Shown here: positions 46,337 to 55,870 of the stretch, piece after piece
How the letters are laid out: every line of letters starts with the position of its first letter
Numbering within the stretch: the stretch's first letter is position 1
Position numbers and translations under genes: made by a program
Source of the DNA: CAIWHR01 sp963713275
GTDB taxonomy: Bacteria > Pseudomonadota > Gammaproteobacteria > Burkholderiales > Casimicrobiaceae
Direction of reading: 5' to 3'
NCBI GenBank assembly: GCA_963713275.1
Contig: CAVQLG010000007.1
Location: forward strand, 62,001-126,000
DNA length: 64,000 nt
The notes under the pieces: model-generated
What the model saw: only the letters and a program-made list of their open reading frames with translations
What the model was told of the DNA's origin: nothing
Database searches by the model: none

Positions 46337-48016
46337 CGTCGGCTGCGGCGGATCCCGGCGTCGCGGCTGCAGGAGCAGCTCCCTCGCGTGCGCGCGCGTT
46401 CGGGCGGTGATCTCGCTGCCCGCGAGCATGCGGGCGATCTCCTCGACGCGCTCCGCGCCCCCGAGCGGCACGACTTCGCTGCGCACGGACCGGTCGTCGC
46501 CCTGCTTCGAGACCCGGAAATGCGCGTCTGCGCAGGCAGCCACCTGCGGCAGATGCGTGACGCAGAGGACCTGGCGCCGCCGGGCAAGCGCGTGCAGCAG
46601 GCGTCCGACCGTCGATGCGACCGCACCGCCGATCCCGACGTCCACCTCGTCGAACACGAGCGTGGGGATCGCCGCGACCTCGGCGGTGACGACTTCGATC
46701 GCAAGCGCGATCCGCGACAGCTCGCCCCCGGACGCGACGCGCGCCAGCGGCGCCAGCGGCTGTTTGGAGTGGCCGGCGACGCGGAATTCGACCCGCTCGA
46801 GTCCGTGGGCGGCGGGCGCCGACAGCGGTTCGAGGCCGGTTTCGAAACGCCCCCCCGTCATCGCCAGGTCCTGCATCATCGCGGTAACGCGGTCGTCGAG
46901 TTCGTTCGCCGCGAACTGCCGTTTGGCCGACAACTGGGTCGCGAGCGCGCGGTAGCTCGCCTGGGCGTGCTCGGCGCGGCGGACCAGCGCCTCGGCATCG
47001 GCGGACTCCCGCAGCGCTTCGAGCCGGCGCTCGGTCTGCGCGAAGAGGTCCGGCAGGTCCTCGGGGCGCACCCGGTGTTTGCGGGCGGCATCGTGCAGCG
47101 CGGCCAGCCGGTCCTCGGTGACCCGGAGTTCGCCCGGGTCGAGCTCGAGCCGGTCGCGGTAGTTGCGCAGGGTGCGCGCGGCCTCGTCGAGTCCGATGCG
47201 CGCCGAATCGACCAGCGCAACGATCTCGAGCAGCGCGGGGTCGTGCAGGGCCTGCGCGCCGATCTTCGCGGAGAGCACGGACAGCCGCCGGCACAGGGCG
47301 TCGTCACCCTCGGCGAGCGCACCCTCGGCGGCGAGGGCGGTCTCCAGGAGACCGGCCGCGTGGGCGAGGCGCGTGTGCGCGAGCGATAGCGCCTCCCATT
47401 CGCCCGCGCCGACACCAAGGGCCGCGAGCTCGTCGCGGCGGCTCGCCAGGTGCTCGCGCTCGGCCGCCGAGGACGCCGCGGCGGTCGCTGCGGCGTCGCG
47501 CAGCGCGATCGCCGCCTGCCAGTCCTGCCACGCGGCGGCGACCTCGTCGGCGAGGGCGGTGAAACCACCGAAGGCGTCAAGCAGGTGGCGCTGCGGCTCG
47601 GCCGCGAGCAGCGATTGGTGCGCGTGCTGGCCGTGGATGTCGACGAAGAGCTCCCCGATTTCCTGCAGCTGCGCCAGCGTGGCCGGCCGCCCGTTGATCC
47701 AGGCTCGACTCCTGCCTTGCGCGTCGAGCGTGCGACGCAGCAGCAGGGTGTCGTCCTCGGCGAGGCCGTGCTCGACGAGCCAGGCGGCAGCCGCCGGGCG
47801 GCCGTCGATTCCGAACTCGGCGGCGAGCTCGGCCCGCGCCGCACCGGCGCGCAGCTGCCGCAGCTCGAAACGGTCGCCGAGCAGGAGCGCCAGCGCGTCG
47901 AGCAGGATCGATTTCCCCGCGCCGGTCTCCCCGGTCAGCACGGAGAAACCGCGGTCGAACTCGAGGTCGAGCTTCTCGACGACGACGAAATCCCGGATGG
48001 AGAGGACGCGCAGCAT
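46337..48016 (-). CDS. recN: DNA repair protein RecN, 3' end disrupted
   Basis: An SMC-like ATPase acting at double-strand breaks. MLRVLSIRDFVVVEKLDLEF begins it; Walker A is GETGAGKS at residues 29-36; the coiled coil spans the middle; ASGGELSRIALAIEVV, LVFDEVDVGIGG and LCVTHLPQVAACAD close the ATPase. The conserved end EEIARMLAGSEITARTRAHA is intact, but then the frame runs into the IS1595 remnant and stops only at 45803, adding about 170 foreign residues. The natural stop is lost. Domains needed for activity are present, so the protein may still work. Confidence 0.88.
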
Positions 48017-48044
48017 GGGAGGACTGCGGGCGGCGGCGGGGCGC

Positions 48045-48935
48045 TTACTCCCGGTTTTCGGCAAGACGCTCCGGCAGTGCGCTCCAGTGCAGCTTGCTGC
48101 GCAGCATGGCGAAGTAGTCGTGGCCCTCGGGGTGGAGGAAGCGGGCCGAGTACGCCGCCCGGCGAATGATGACCGTCTCGCGCTCGTCGAGCGGGAAGCG
48201 GGCATGGCCGTCGCAATGCACGCTCGCGTCCTTGCCGCGCTGGACGGTGACCGCGATGACCGCGGAATCGTGCACGGCCACGGGGCGGTGAGTGAGCGCA
48301 TGCGGTGCCACGGGAACCAGGGCAAACGCCGGCACGTCCGGAGCGATGATCGGACCGCCCGCCGACAGCGCGTAGGCGGTCGAGCCGGTCGGCGTCGCGA
48401 CGATGAGGCCGTCGGCGCGCATCGCGTAGACGAACCGGCTGTCGATCTCGACCCGGACCTCGATCATGCTGCCGCCGCTGCCACGGTTGATGACGACGTC
48501 GTTGAGCGCGACGGCGCGATCGCCGTTCACCTGCGTGTCGAGCAGCGTGCGCCGCTCTTCGACGAAGCGTCCGTCGAGCATCGCGCTCAGGGCGTCCTCC
48601 ATGAGGGCGAGCGGGATGTCGGTGAGGAACCCCAGCCGCCCCTGGTTGATGCCGATCAGCGGCAGATCGAACGGCGCCACCTGGCGCGTGATCGTCAGCA
48701 TGGTGCCGTCGCCGCCGATGACGACGACGGCGTCCGCGTGGCGGCCGATCTCGCCGGCGGGCACGCAAGGGTAGCCCGGCAGCGCCGTGCCCGCCGCAGT
48801 CTCCGACCCGAGAACCACGGCGTGCCCGCGCCCGGTCAGGAACGCGGCGAGGTGGGCGAGGGGGCCGACGATCCCGGGACGGTCCAGGCGGCCGACGAGG
48901 GCGACCCGGGCGAAGCATGGCGGGCAGGAAGGCAT
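48045..48935 (-). CDS. nadK: NAD kinase
   Basis: A 296-residue enzyme making NADP from NAD and ATP. GGDGTML at residues 74-80 is the diacylglycerol-kinase-like signature; GINQGRLGFLTDI, ALNDVVINRG and DGLIVATPTGSTAYALSAGG follow. It lies 28 bases upstream of recN on the same strand and is divergent from hrcA, the order usual in Proteobacteria. Confidence 0.97.
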   Translation of the reverse strand: MPSCPPCFARVALVGRLDRPGIVGPLAHLAAFLTGRGHAVVLGSETAAGTALPGYPCVPAGEIGRHADAVVVIGGDGTMLTITRQVAPFDLPLIGINQGRLGFLTDIPLALMEDALSAMLDGRFVEERRTLLDTQVNGDRAVALNDVVINRGSGGSMIEVRVEIDSRFVYAMRADGLIVATPTGSTAYALSAGGPIIAPDVPAFALVPVAPHALTHRPVAVHDSAVIAVTVQRGKDASVHCDGHARFPLDERETVIIRRAAYSARFLHPEGHDYFAMLRSKLHWSALPERLAENRE

Positions 48936-49054
48936 GGCCGGGATTAGACCACAGCCGCCACCCCCGCCCCAAGCGGTCGGTTGGCCGATCCCCGACCCGA
49001 GCGGGGCGGCCGGTCGAACGCGGCGCGGCGATCACCTTGTCCGCCGGCGGCGCC

Positions 49055-49062
49055 TGTAGAAT
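49055..49062 (+). promoter_or_regulatory. -10 region of hrcA, possibly leaderless
   Basis: TGTAGAAT (49055-49062) resembles an extended -10. Initiation seven bases later falls at about 49069, directly at ATG 49070. TTGTCC (49037-49042) is too close for an ideal -35. Confidence 0.4.
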
Positions 49063-49069
49063 GGGGCTC

Positions 49070-50095
49070 ATGCTGGATCACCGTGCCCAAACGCTGCTCA
49101 AGGCCCTGATCGAGCGCTACATTGCCGAAGGGCAGCCGGTGGGCTCACGGGTCCTGTCGCGGCAATCCGGGCTCGAGCTGTCGCCGGCGACCATCCGCAA
49201 CGTGATGGCCGACCTCGAGGAGCTGGGGTTCATCGCCAGCCCCCACACCTCGGCCGGGCGGATTCCCACGCCGAAGGGCTACCGCCTGTTCGTCGATTCG
49301 CTGATGGTCGTCAAGCCGCTCGCCGACATCGAGATCTCCCGCCTCGAAGGCGAGCTCGCGGCGGATCGCCCCCAGCAGCTCGTCAGTGCGGCGGCAAATC
49401 TCCTGTCGCAGTTGTCGCATTTTGCGGGGGTCGTGCTCACGCCCCGGCGGCGCGAAGCGGGGTTCCGGCATCTCGAGTTCCTGCGCCTGTCCGAGCGTCG
49501 CGTGCTGCTGATCATCGTCACGCCCGAAGGCGACGTCCAGAACCGGATCCTCCACCCCGACCGGTCCTACACCCAGGCGCAGCTCTCCGAGGCGACCGCG
49601 TTCTTCAACCAGCACTATGCCGGCACGTCGTTTGCGTCGATCAGGATGCGCCTTGCCGACGAGCTCGCGGCGGTGCGGGAGGACGTCGCCGCGCTGATGA
49701 CCGCGGCGGTCGATGTCGGCGAGGGCGCGCTCAGCGACGACGAGGGCGTGGTCGTGGCCGGCGAGCGCAACCTGCTGCAGTCCGAGGGACTCGCGTCCAG
49801 CATGGAGCGCCTGCGCCGGCTGTTCGACGTCTTCGAGAAGAAGACCTCGCTCCTGCACCTGCTCGACATGTCGCAGCGCGCCGAGGGCGTGCAGATCTAC
49901 ATCGGGGGCGAGTCGAACCTGGTCCCGCTGGACGAGATGAGCGTCGTCACCGCGCCGTACACAGTGGACGGACAGGTCATCGGCACACTGGGGGTGATCG
50001 GCCCCACGCGCATGGCCTACGAGCGGGTGATCCCGATCGTCGACGTCACGGCGAAACTCCTTTCCAACGCGCTCACTTTGCAGAAGCACGAGTGA
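49070..50095 (+). CDS. hrcA: Heat-inducible transcription repressor HrcA
   Basis: A 341-residue repressor of class I heat-shock genes through the CIRCE operator. The winged helix shows LDHRAQTLLKALIERYIAEG, QPVGSRVLSRQSGLELSPAT and FIASPHTSAGRIPTPKGYRL; the GAF-like core has GVVLTPRRREAGFRHLEF and IGPTRMAYERVIPIVDVTAK at the end. ATG 49061 is an alternative start. No CIRCE (TTAGCACTC-N9-GAGTGCTAA) was seen in this window, so its targets, probably groESL, lie elsewhere. Confidence 0.95.
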   Translation: MLDHRAQTLLKALIERYIAEGQPVGSRVLSRQSGLELSPATIRNVMADLEELGFIASPHTSAGRIPTPKGYRLFVDSLMVVKPLADIEISRLEGELAADRPQQLVSAAANLLSQLSHFAGVVLTPRRREAGFRHLEFLRLSERRVLLIIVTPEGDVQNRILHPDRSYTQAQLSEATAFFNQHYAGTSFASIRMRLADELAAVREDVAALMTAAVDVGEGALSDDEGVVVAGERNLLQSEGLASSMERLRRLFDVFEKKTSLLHLLDMSQRAEGVQIYIGGESNLVPLDEMSVVTAPYTVDGQVIGTLGVIGPTRMAYERVIPIVDVTAKLLSNALTLQKHE

Positions 50096-50275
50096 TGGGC
50101 GCGGGGCAATCGCGCGGCGCGCGCGCAGGGTGTTGCTGCGCCGGACCCGGCGGCGCACGGCGGCGGCGGGGCGTCGATCGCCGGCGGTCGCGGTTTCCCC
50201 TGCGGGGCTCGTTCCTCGCGTAGGGGTTCGCCGCCCGCCCGACCTCGCACCTGCCGTCCGCTGCCGGAACCGCGC

Positions 50276-51391
50276 GTGTCCTTCCTGCCCGAACCCCCAT
50301 TCGCCCACGACCGGGTGCCGCGCATCGGCGTGCTTCTGGTCAATCTCGGGACCCCTGAAGCGCCAACCCCGGCTGCAGTTCGCCGCTACCTGGCCGAGTT
50401 CCTCTCGGATCCGCGTGTCGTCGAGATCCCGCGGCCGCTCTGGTGGGCGATCCTGCACGGCGTGATCCTGCGCGTGCGCCCGGCGCGATCGGCGAGGAAG
50501 TACGCGGCGATCTGGGGTGCCGACGGCTCGCCGCTGCTCGCGCACGCCCAGCGGCAGCGGTCGCTGCTGCAGGGCTTTCTGGCGCTGCGGCTCAAGTCCG
50601 CCGGGCTTCCCCCCGATTTCACGGCGGTGGAGCTCGCCATGCGCTACGGCAACCCGGGGGTTGCCGCCGCGCTCGATCGGCTGCGCCTGGCCGGCTGCGA
50701 TCGCATCCTGGTCGTCCCGCTCTACCCGCAGTACGCCGCGAGCACGACGGCGTCGGCGCTGGACGCGGTCTACGCGCACGCCCGTCGCCTGCGCCGGATG
50801 CCGGCACTGCGCGCCATCGACAGTTTCCACGACGATCCGGGATACATCCGGGCGCTCGCCTGCGGCATCAACGGGTACTGGGTCAGGAACGGGCGGCCGG
50901 ACCGGCTCATCATCAGCTTTCACGGGCTGCCGCGGCGGTCGCTGGACCTCGGCGATCCCTACCATTGCCACTGCCGCAAGACCGCGCGCCTGCTCGCCGA
51001 GGAGCTCGGGCTCGATGCGCGGCAATACGTCGTCACGTTCCAGTCGCGCTTCGGGCGCGCCGCGTGGCTGCAGCCCTATACGCAGGAGACGGTGACCGCG
51101 CTCGCGCGCGAGGGGGTCGGGCGCATCGACGTCGCCTGCCCGGGATTCGTCGCCGATTGCCTCGAAACGCTGGAGGAGATCGGGATCGAGGTGAAGGACG
51201 CGTTCCTCGCGGCCGGGGGCAAGGAGTTCCATGCGATCCCCTGCCTCAACGAGGAACCGCAGTTCATCGCCGCGCTGGCCGATCTGGTTTGGCGCAACCT
51301 CCAGGGCTGGCTGGCGCCGCCGCCGGACGCGGCCTCCCGCGAGCTCACGGCCCTGCGCGCCCGCAGCCTGGGCGCAGAATCGAGGTCTTGA
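50276..51391 (+). CDS. hemH: Ferrochelatase
   Basis: A 371-residue enzyme inserting iron into protoporphyrin IX. VNLGTPEAPTPAAVRRYLAE near residue 22, YGNPGVAAALDRL, LPLYPQYA-like VVPLYPQYAASTT, IISFHGLPRRSLDLGDPYHC with the catalytic histidine, and FQSRFGRAAWLQPYT are the signature. The start is GTG 50276. It lies between hrcA and grpE, a placement usual in Betaproteobacteria. Haem supply ties to the cytochrome at 27.4 kb only in a general way. Confidence 0.95.
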   Translation: MSFLPEPPFAHDRVPRIGVLLVNLGTPEAPTPAAVRRYLAEFLSDPRVVEIPRPLWWAILHGVILRVRPARSARKYAAIWGADGSPLLAHAQRQRSLLQGFLALRLKSAGLPPDFTAVELAMRYGNPGVAAALDRLRLAGCDRILVVPLYPQYAASTTASALDAVYAHARRLRRMPALRAIDSFHDDPGYIRALACGINGYWVRNGRPDRLIISFHGLPRRSLDLGDPYHCHCRKTARLLAEELGLDARQYVVTFQSRFGRAAWLQPYTQETVTALAREGVGRIDVACPGFVADCLETLEEIGIEVKDAFLAAGGKEFHAIPCLNEEPQFIAALADLVWRNLQGWLAPPPDAASRELTALRARSLGAESRS

Positions 51392-51507
51392 ATCCCGGAT
51401 GGGTCCGGGGGGACGCGTCGCGGCTCGAGGCGCCATGAGGGGTCGGGGATGCGCTGCCCGGGCGCCGATTCAGGATTCGAGGGTCGTGACTTTTTTGCTC
51501 GGCGGCG

Positions 51508-51534
51508 GTTGAAATCCCCGGGAACGCCCTCATT
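51508..51534 (+). promoter_or_regulatory. Sigma-32 heat-shock promoter of grpE
   Basis: GTTGAAA (51508-51514), 12 bases, then CCCTCATT (51527-51534) closely match the RpoH consensus CTTGAAA-N11-15-CCCCATNT. It lies 46 bases before grpE. Confidence 0.75.
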
Positions 51535-51580
51535 GACATCGGGGTCCAGTCCGACCCCGCCAGAACATCCAGGAGCGCCG

Positions 51581-52147
51581 ATGAGTTCCCGCGACCGACC
51601 CCACGCCACCGAAGCCGAGACGCAGGTCCCCCTCGTCCCCGAATCCGGCGCGGGCGAGACCCTTCCGGAGCCGCCTCCAGCCGACCCGGCGCCCGACATC
51701 GCCGCCCTCCTGAAGAAGGCGCACAGCGAGGCCGCGGAGCTCAAGGATGCCTGGCTGCGCGCCCGCGCCGATGTCGAAAACCTGCGCAAGCAGGCGGTGG
51801 CCGACGTGGCCAAGGCGCACAAGTACGCGATCGAGAAGTTCGCCGAGCAGCTGCTGCCGGTCAAGGACGCGCTGGAAACGGCGCTCGCCACCGGCCAATC
51901 GGCCCCCGAGGCGCTGCGCGCCGGCGTGGAGCTCACGCTCAAGCAGCTGGCCGCCGCCTTCGACAAGGCGCAGATCGTCGAGATCGACCCTGCCGGGGAG
52001 AAGTTCGATCCGCACCGGCATCAGGCGATGGCCGTGGTCGACAGCGGTGGGCCCCCGAACCACGTGGTCCAGGTTTTCCAGAAGGGGTACCTGCTCAACG
52101 ATCGGGTGCTGCGTCCGGCGATGGTCGCGGTCGCCAAGGCGCCCTGA
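51581..52147 (+). CDS. grpE: Nucleotide exchange factor GrpE
   Basis: A 188-residue homodimeric exchange factor for DnaK. A disordered acidic start precedes a long coiled coil (ELKDAWLRARADVENLRKQA) and the beta domain (DPAGEKFDPHRHQAMAVV and QKGYLLNDRVLRPAMVAVAK). ATG 51581 has GGAGCG just upstream. It has its own sigma-32 promoter and precedes dnaK by 175 bases. Confidence 0.96.
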   Translation: MSSRDRPHATEAETQVPLVPESGAGETLPEPPPADPAPDIAALLKKAHSEAAELKDAWLRARADVENLRKQAVADVAKAHKYAIEKFAEQLLPVKDALETALATGQSAPEALRAGVELTLKQLAAAFDKAQIVEIDPAGEKFDPHRHQAMAVVDSGGPPNHVVQVFQKGYLLNDRVLRPAMVAVAKAP

Positions 52148-52175
52148 CGGTGCCGCCTGACGACGCCGGAACGGG

Positions 52176-52204
52176 CTTGAAACAGGGTCGCGACGCCGGC
52201 ATGT
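52176..52204 (+). promoter_or_regulatory. Sigma-32 heat-shock promoter of dnaK
   Basis: CTTGAAA (52176-52182) matches the RpoH -35 exactly; CGGCATGT (52197-52204) follows 14 bases later and matches CCCCATNT at six of eight positions. It lies 118 bases before dnaK. Confidence 0.65.
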
Positions 52205-52322
52205 AGCGGCTAGCGGCGAAGAGCAGGGCGCTTCGCCAGGGAATCGGGCGCGGAAGCGGCGGGGGGAGCCGGCCGCGCGGGCGCCGCAACGCAGGAAAAA
52301 CTGTCACCAAAGGACCTTCACC

Positions 52323-54293
52323 ATGGGCAAGATCATCGGCATCGACCTCGGCACCACCAACAGCTGCGTCTCCATCATGGAGGGGGGGCAGGCCAAGGTG
52401 ATCGAGAACTCCGAGGGCGCTCGGACGACGCCCTCGATCGTGGCCTACCAGGAAGACGGCGAGGTGCTCTGCGGCGCCTCGGCGAAGCGCCAGGCCGTCA
52501 CCAATCCGAAGAACACGTTGTTCGCGGTGAAGCGGCTCATCGGCCGTCGGTACGAGGAGAAGGAAGTCCAGAAGGACATCGACCTCATGCCCTACCGGAT
52601 CGTGCGTCACGACAACGGCGACGCCTGGGTCGAGGTGCGCGGCAAGAAGATGGCGCCGTCGCAGGTGTCGGCCGAAGTGCTGCGCAAGATGAAGAAGACC
52701 GCCGAGGACTACCTCGGCGAGGAAGTCACCGAGGCGGTCATCACCGTGCCTGCCTATTTCAACGACTCGCAGCGCCAGGCGACCAAGGACGCGGGGCGCA
52801 TCGCCGGCCTCGAAGTCAAGCGCATCATCAACGAGCCCACGGCGGCGGCGCTCGCGTTCGGCATGGACAAGAAGGAGGGCGATCGCAAGATCGCCGTCTA
52901 CGACCTGGGCGGCGGCACCTTCGACATCTCGATCATCGAGATCGCGGAGATCGAGGGCGAGCATCAGTTCGAGGTGCTCTCGACCAACGGTGACACCTTC
53001 CTGGGCGGCGAGGACTTCGACCAGCGCGTGATCGACTACATCGTCACCGAGTTCAAGAAGGAGCAGGGCGTCGACCTGAAGAACGACGTGCTCGCGCTGC
53101 AGCGCCTCAAGGAGGCGGCCGAGAAGGCGAAGATCGAGCTCTCGTCGTCGGCGCAGACCGACGTCAACCTGCCGTACATCACCGCCGACCAGTCGGGGCC
53201 GAGGCACCTGTCGATGAAGCTCACGCGCGCGAAGTTCGAGTCGCTGGTCGAGGACCTGATCGAGCGCACGATCGAGCCGTGCCGGATCGCGATCAAGGAC
53301 GCCGGTGTCAAGCTGTCCGACATCAACGACGTGATCCTCGTCGGCGGCATGACCCGGATGCCCAAGGTGCAGGAGAAGGTCAAGGCGTTCTTCGGTCGCG
53401 ATCCGCGCAAGGACGTCAATCCCGACGAGGCGGTCGCCGTCGGCGCGGCGATCCAGGGCGGCGTGCTCAAGGGCGATGTCAAGGACGTGCTGCTGCTCGA
53501 CGTGACGCCGCTGTCGCTGGGCATCGAGACGCTGGGCGGCGTGATGACCAAGCTCATCAAGAAGAACACGACGATCCCGACCAAGGCGCAGCAGGTGTTC
53601 TCCACCGCCGACGACAACCAGTCGGCGGTGACGATTCACGTGCTGCAGGGCGAGCGCGACGTGTCGTCCGGCAACAAGAGCCTCGGCCAGTTCAACCTCG
53701 AAGGGATTCCGCCGGCGCCGCGCGGCATGCCGCAGATCGAGGTCACGTTCGACATCGACGCCAACGGCATCCTGCACGTGTCGGCCAAGGACAAGGCCAC
53801 CGGCAAGGAGAACACCATCAAGATCAAGGCGAGCTCCGGGCTGTCCGAAGCCGAGATCCAGAAGATGGTCAAGGACGCCGAGGCGCACGCCGAGGACGAC
53901 CGCAGGCAGCTCGAGGTCGTGCAGGCGCGCAACCAGCTCGACACGCTGGTGCACAGCGTGAAGAAGTCGGTCGGCGAGTACGGCGACAAGGTCGGCGCCG
54001 ACGAGAAGGCGAAGATCGAAGCCGCCATCAAGGACGCCGAGGCGCTGCTCAAGAAGGACGACGTCGCGAAGGAGGCGCTGGAGGCGCAGTCCGAGGCGCT
54101 GGGCAAGGCCGCGCAGAAGCTGGGCGAGATCATGTACGCCGAGGCGCAGGCCAAGAGCGAAGCAGCAGGTGCCGGCCCGGCCGGCGGCGGGTCGGCCGGC
54201 GCGGGCGGTGGCGGGAGCGCGGGCGGCGAGTCCGGCCGCAAGGACGAGACCGTCGTGGATGCGGAGTACACGGAGGTCAAGGACAAGAAGTGA
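52323..54293 (+). CDS. dnaK: Molecular chaperone DnaK (Hsp70)
   Basis: A 656-residue ATP-driven chaperone. MGKIIGIDLGTTNSCVSIME starts the ATPase domain; VPAYFNDSQRQATKDAGRIA, IINEPTAAALAFG, VYDLGGGTFDISIIEI and VLVGGMTRMPKVQ follow. The substrate domain has LLDVTPLSLGIETLGGVMTK and a helical lid. The linker before the Gly-rich end is normal, and the last residues EYTEVKDKK resemble the usual acidic tail. AAAGGACC lies upstream of the ATG. It works with GrpE and DnaJ on either side. Confidence 0.98.
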   Translation: MGKIIGIDLGTTNSCVSIMEGGQAKVIENSEGARTTPSIVAYQEDGEVLCGASAKRQAVTNPKNTLFAVKRLIGRRYEEKEVQKDIDLMPYRIVRHDNGDAWVEVRGKKMAPSQVSAEVLRKMKKTAEDYLGEEVTEAVITVPAYFNDSQRQATKDAGRIAGLEVKRIINEPTAAALAFGMDKKEGDRKIAVYDLGGGTFDISIIEIAEIEGEHQFEVLSTNGDTFLGGEDFDQRVIDYIVTEFKKEQGVDLKNDVLALQRLKEAAEKAKIELSSSAQTDVNLPYITADQSGPRHLSMKLTRAKFESLVEDLIERTIEPCRIAIKDAGVKLSDINDVILVGGMTRMPKVQEKVKAFFGRDPRKDVNPDEAVAVGAAIQGGVLKGDVKDVLLLDVTPLSLGIETLGGVMTKLIKKNTTIPTKAQQVFSTADDNQSAVTIHVLQGERDVSSGNKSLGQFNLEGIPPAPRGMPQIEVTFDIDANGILHVSAKDKATGKENTIKIKASSGLSEAEIQKMVKDAEAHAEDDRRQLEVVQARNQLDTLVHSVKKSVGEYGDKVGADEKAKIEAAIKDAEALLKKDDVAKEALEAQSEALGKAAQKLGEIMYAEAQAKSEAAGAGPAGGGSAGAGGGGSAGGESGRKDETVVDAEYTEVKDKK

Positions 54294-54350
54294 TGTTCCG
54301 TCGCGATCGGCCCCGCGGTGGTTGCGGGCGCCGTTCGCAAGGGAATGTCG

Positions 54351-54398
54351 GGCCGGATTCGGACGGTCGCCAGCCGGCCCCGTCCGGTCCGGCCTTTT
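54351..54398 (+). terminator. Rho-independent terminator after dnaK
   Basis: GGCCGGA-TTC-GGACGG (54351-54366) pairs with CCGTCC-GG-TCCGGCC (54380-54394), and TTTT follows. It lies 57 bases after dnaK, so dnaJ expression needs read-through or its own start. The gap 54294-54554 has no gene. Confidence 0.7.
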
Positions 54399-54554
54399 GG
54401 CGTCGTGCTGCGGGCGGTTCCGGATCAACGGGGCGTGCCGCGGCAGGATCGATTGCGGGGCGCGAGGCGCGGTCGGCCCGCGCCGGCACGGGATTCGAAC
54501 TTTCGAACCGCCGCTCGCCCGGCTGCACGCGGGGCCGGGGGAGGGGTGATTGAC

Positions 54555-55709
54555 ATGGCAAAGCGCGACTACTACACGGTGCTGGGCGTTAACCGCGACG
54601 CGTCCGACGAGGACATCAAGAAGGCCTATCGCAAGCTCGCGATGAAGCACCACCCGGACCGCAATCCGGACGACAAAAGCGCCGAGGAGAAATTCAAGGA
54701 GGCGAAGGAAGCCTACGAGGTTCTTACCGACGCCAAGAAGCGCGCCGCGTACGACCAGTTCGGCCACGCCGGCGTCGACCCGTCGGCGGGCTTCGGCGCG
54801 GGGGCGGGGGCGCGCGGGTTCGGCGGCGGCCCGGAAGGCTTCGGCGGCTTCGCCGACGCCTTCGGCGACATCTTCGGCGAGATCTTCGGCGCGCAGCGCG
54901 GCGGGCGGGGCGGCAGCGGCGTCTACCGCGGCGCCGACCTGCGCTACAACCTCGAGCTCTCGCTCGAGGAAGCGGCGCGCGGAACCGAGGCCAAGATCCG
55001 CGTGCCGACGATGGAGTCCTGCGCGACCTGCAAGGGCACCGGCGCCAAGCCCGGCACCCAGCCCAAGACCTGCGGCACCTGCAACGGGCGCGGCGAGGTG
55101 CGCGTGTCGCAGGGCTTCTTCTCGATCCAGCAGACCTGTCCGACCTGCCACGGCACGGGCAAGGTGATCCCCGAGCCCTGCACCGCCTGCCACGGCGCCG
55201 GCCGCATCAAGAAGCACAAGACGCTGTCGGTGAAGATACCGGCCGGCGTCGACCAGGACGATCGCATCCGGTTGACCGGCGAGGGCGAGGCCGGAATGAA
55301 CGGCGGCCCGACCGGCGACCTGTACGTCGTGGTCAGCCTGCGGCAACACGTGGTCTTCCAGCGCGAAGGCGCGGACCTCCACTGCGAGATGCCGATCGGC
55401 TTCGCGACCGCGGCGCTCGGCGGCGAGATCGAGATCCCGACGCTCGACGGCCACGCCAAGATCAAGGTCCCGCCGGAGACCCAGACCGGGCAGGTGTTCC
55501 GCCTGCGCGGCAAGGGCATCCGCCCGGTGCGCGGCTCGGTCACCGGCGACCTCTACTGCCACGTGGCGGTCGAGACGCCGGTCAAGCTCACGCCACGGCA
55601 GCGCGAGCTCCTGCGCGAGTTCGAGGCCATCAACGAAAAGGATCCGGGCGCGCACAATCCGCGCGCCAAGTCGTGGATGGACAAGGTCAAGGACTTCTTC
55701 GGTCCCTGA
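54555..55709 (+). CDS. dnaJ: Molecular chaperone DnaJ (Hsp40)
   Basis: A 384-residue type I J protein. The J domain has HPD at residues 33-35 (AMKHHPDRNP). The Gly/Phe region, four zinc repeats (CATCKGTG, CGTCNGRG, CPTCHGTG, CTACHGAG) and the C-terminal substrate barrels are complete. ATG 54555 follows GAGGGGTGATTGAC. It presents substrates to DnaK. Contrast with the J-like protein at 38416, which lacks HPD. Confidence 0.97.
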   Translation: MAKRDYYTVLGVNRDASDEDIKKAYRKLAMKHHPDRNPDDKSAEEKFKEAKEAYEVLTDAKKRAAYDQFGHAGVDPSAGFGAGAGARGFGGGPEGFGGFADAFGDIFGEIFGAQRGGRGGSGVYRGADLRYNLELSLEEAARGTEAKIRVPTMESCATCKGTGAKPGTQPKTCGTCNGRGEVRVSQGFFSIQQTCPTCHGTGKVIPEPCTACHGAGRIKKHKTLSVKIPAGVDQDDRIRLTGEGEAGMNGGPTGDLYVVVSLRQHVVFQREGADLHCEMPIGFATAALGGEIEIPTLDGHAKIKVPPETQTGQVFRLRGKGIRPVRGSVTGDLYCHVAVETPVKLTPRQRELLREFEAINEKDPGAHNPRAKSWMDKVKDFFGP

Positions 55710-55870
55710 CGCGCGGCGCCCGGCAGGCTGGCGGGGGCACGGTTGTCTGCGTGGGTATTGCGTCGGCGCTGCCGTCGGCGGCTTGCGGAGCGGCCTCCTA
55801 TGGGCATGATCATCATCGGGTCGTCGTCTGAGGAGAGCCTCGCGCCGACCGTCCGCGCCGAGTTGCCCGA

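Noticed and set aside
49000..52330. CIRCE operator near hrcA, grpE or dnaK
   Set aside because: No TTAGCACTC/GAGTGCTAA pair was seen on reading the upstream regions.
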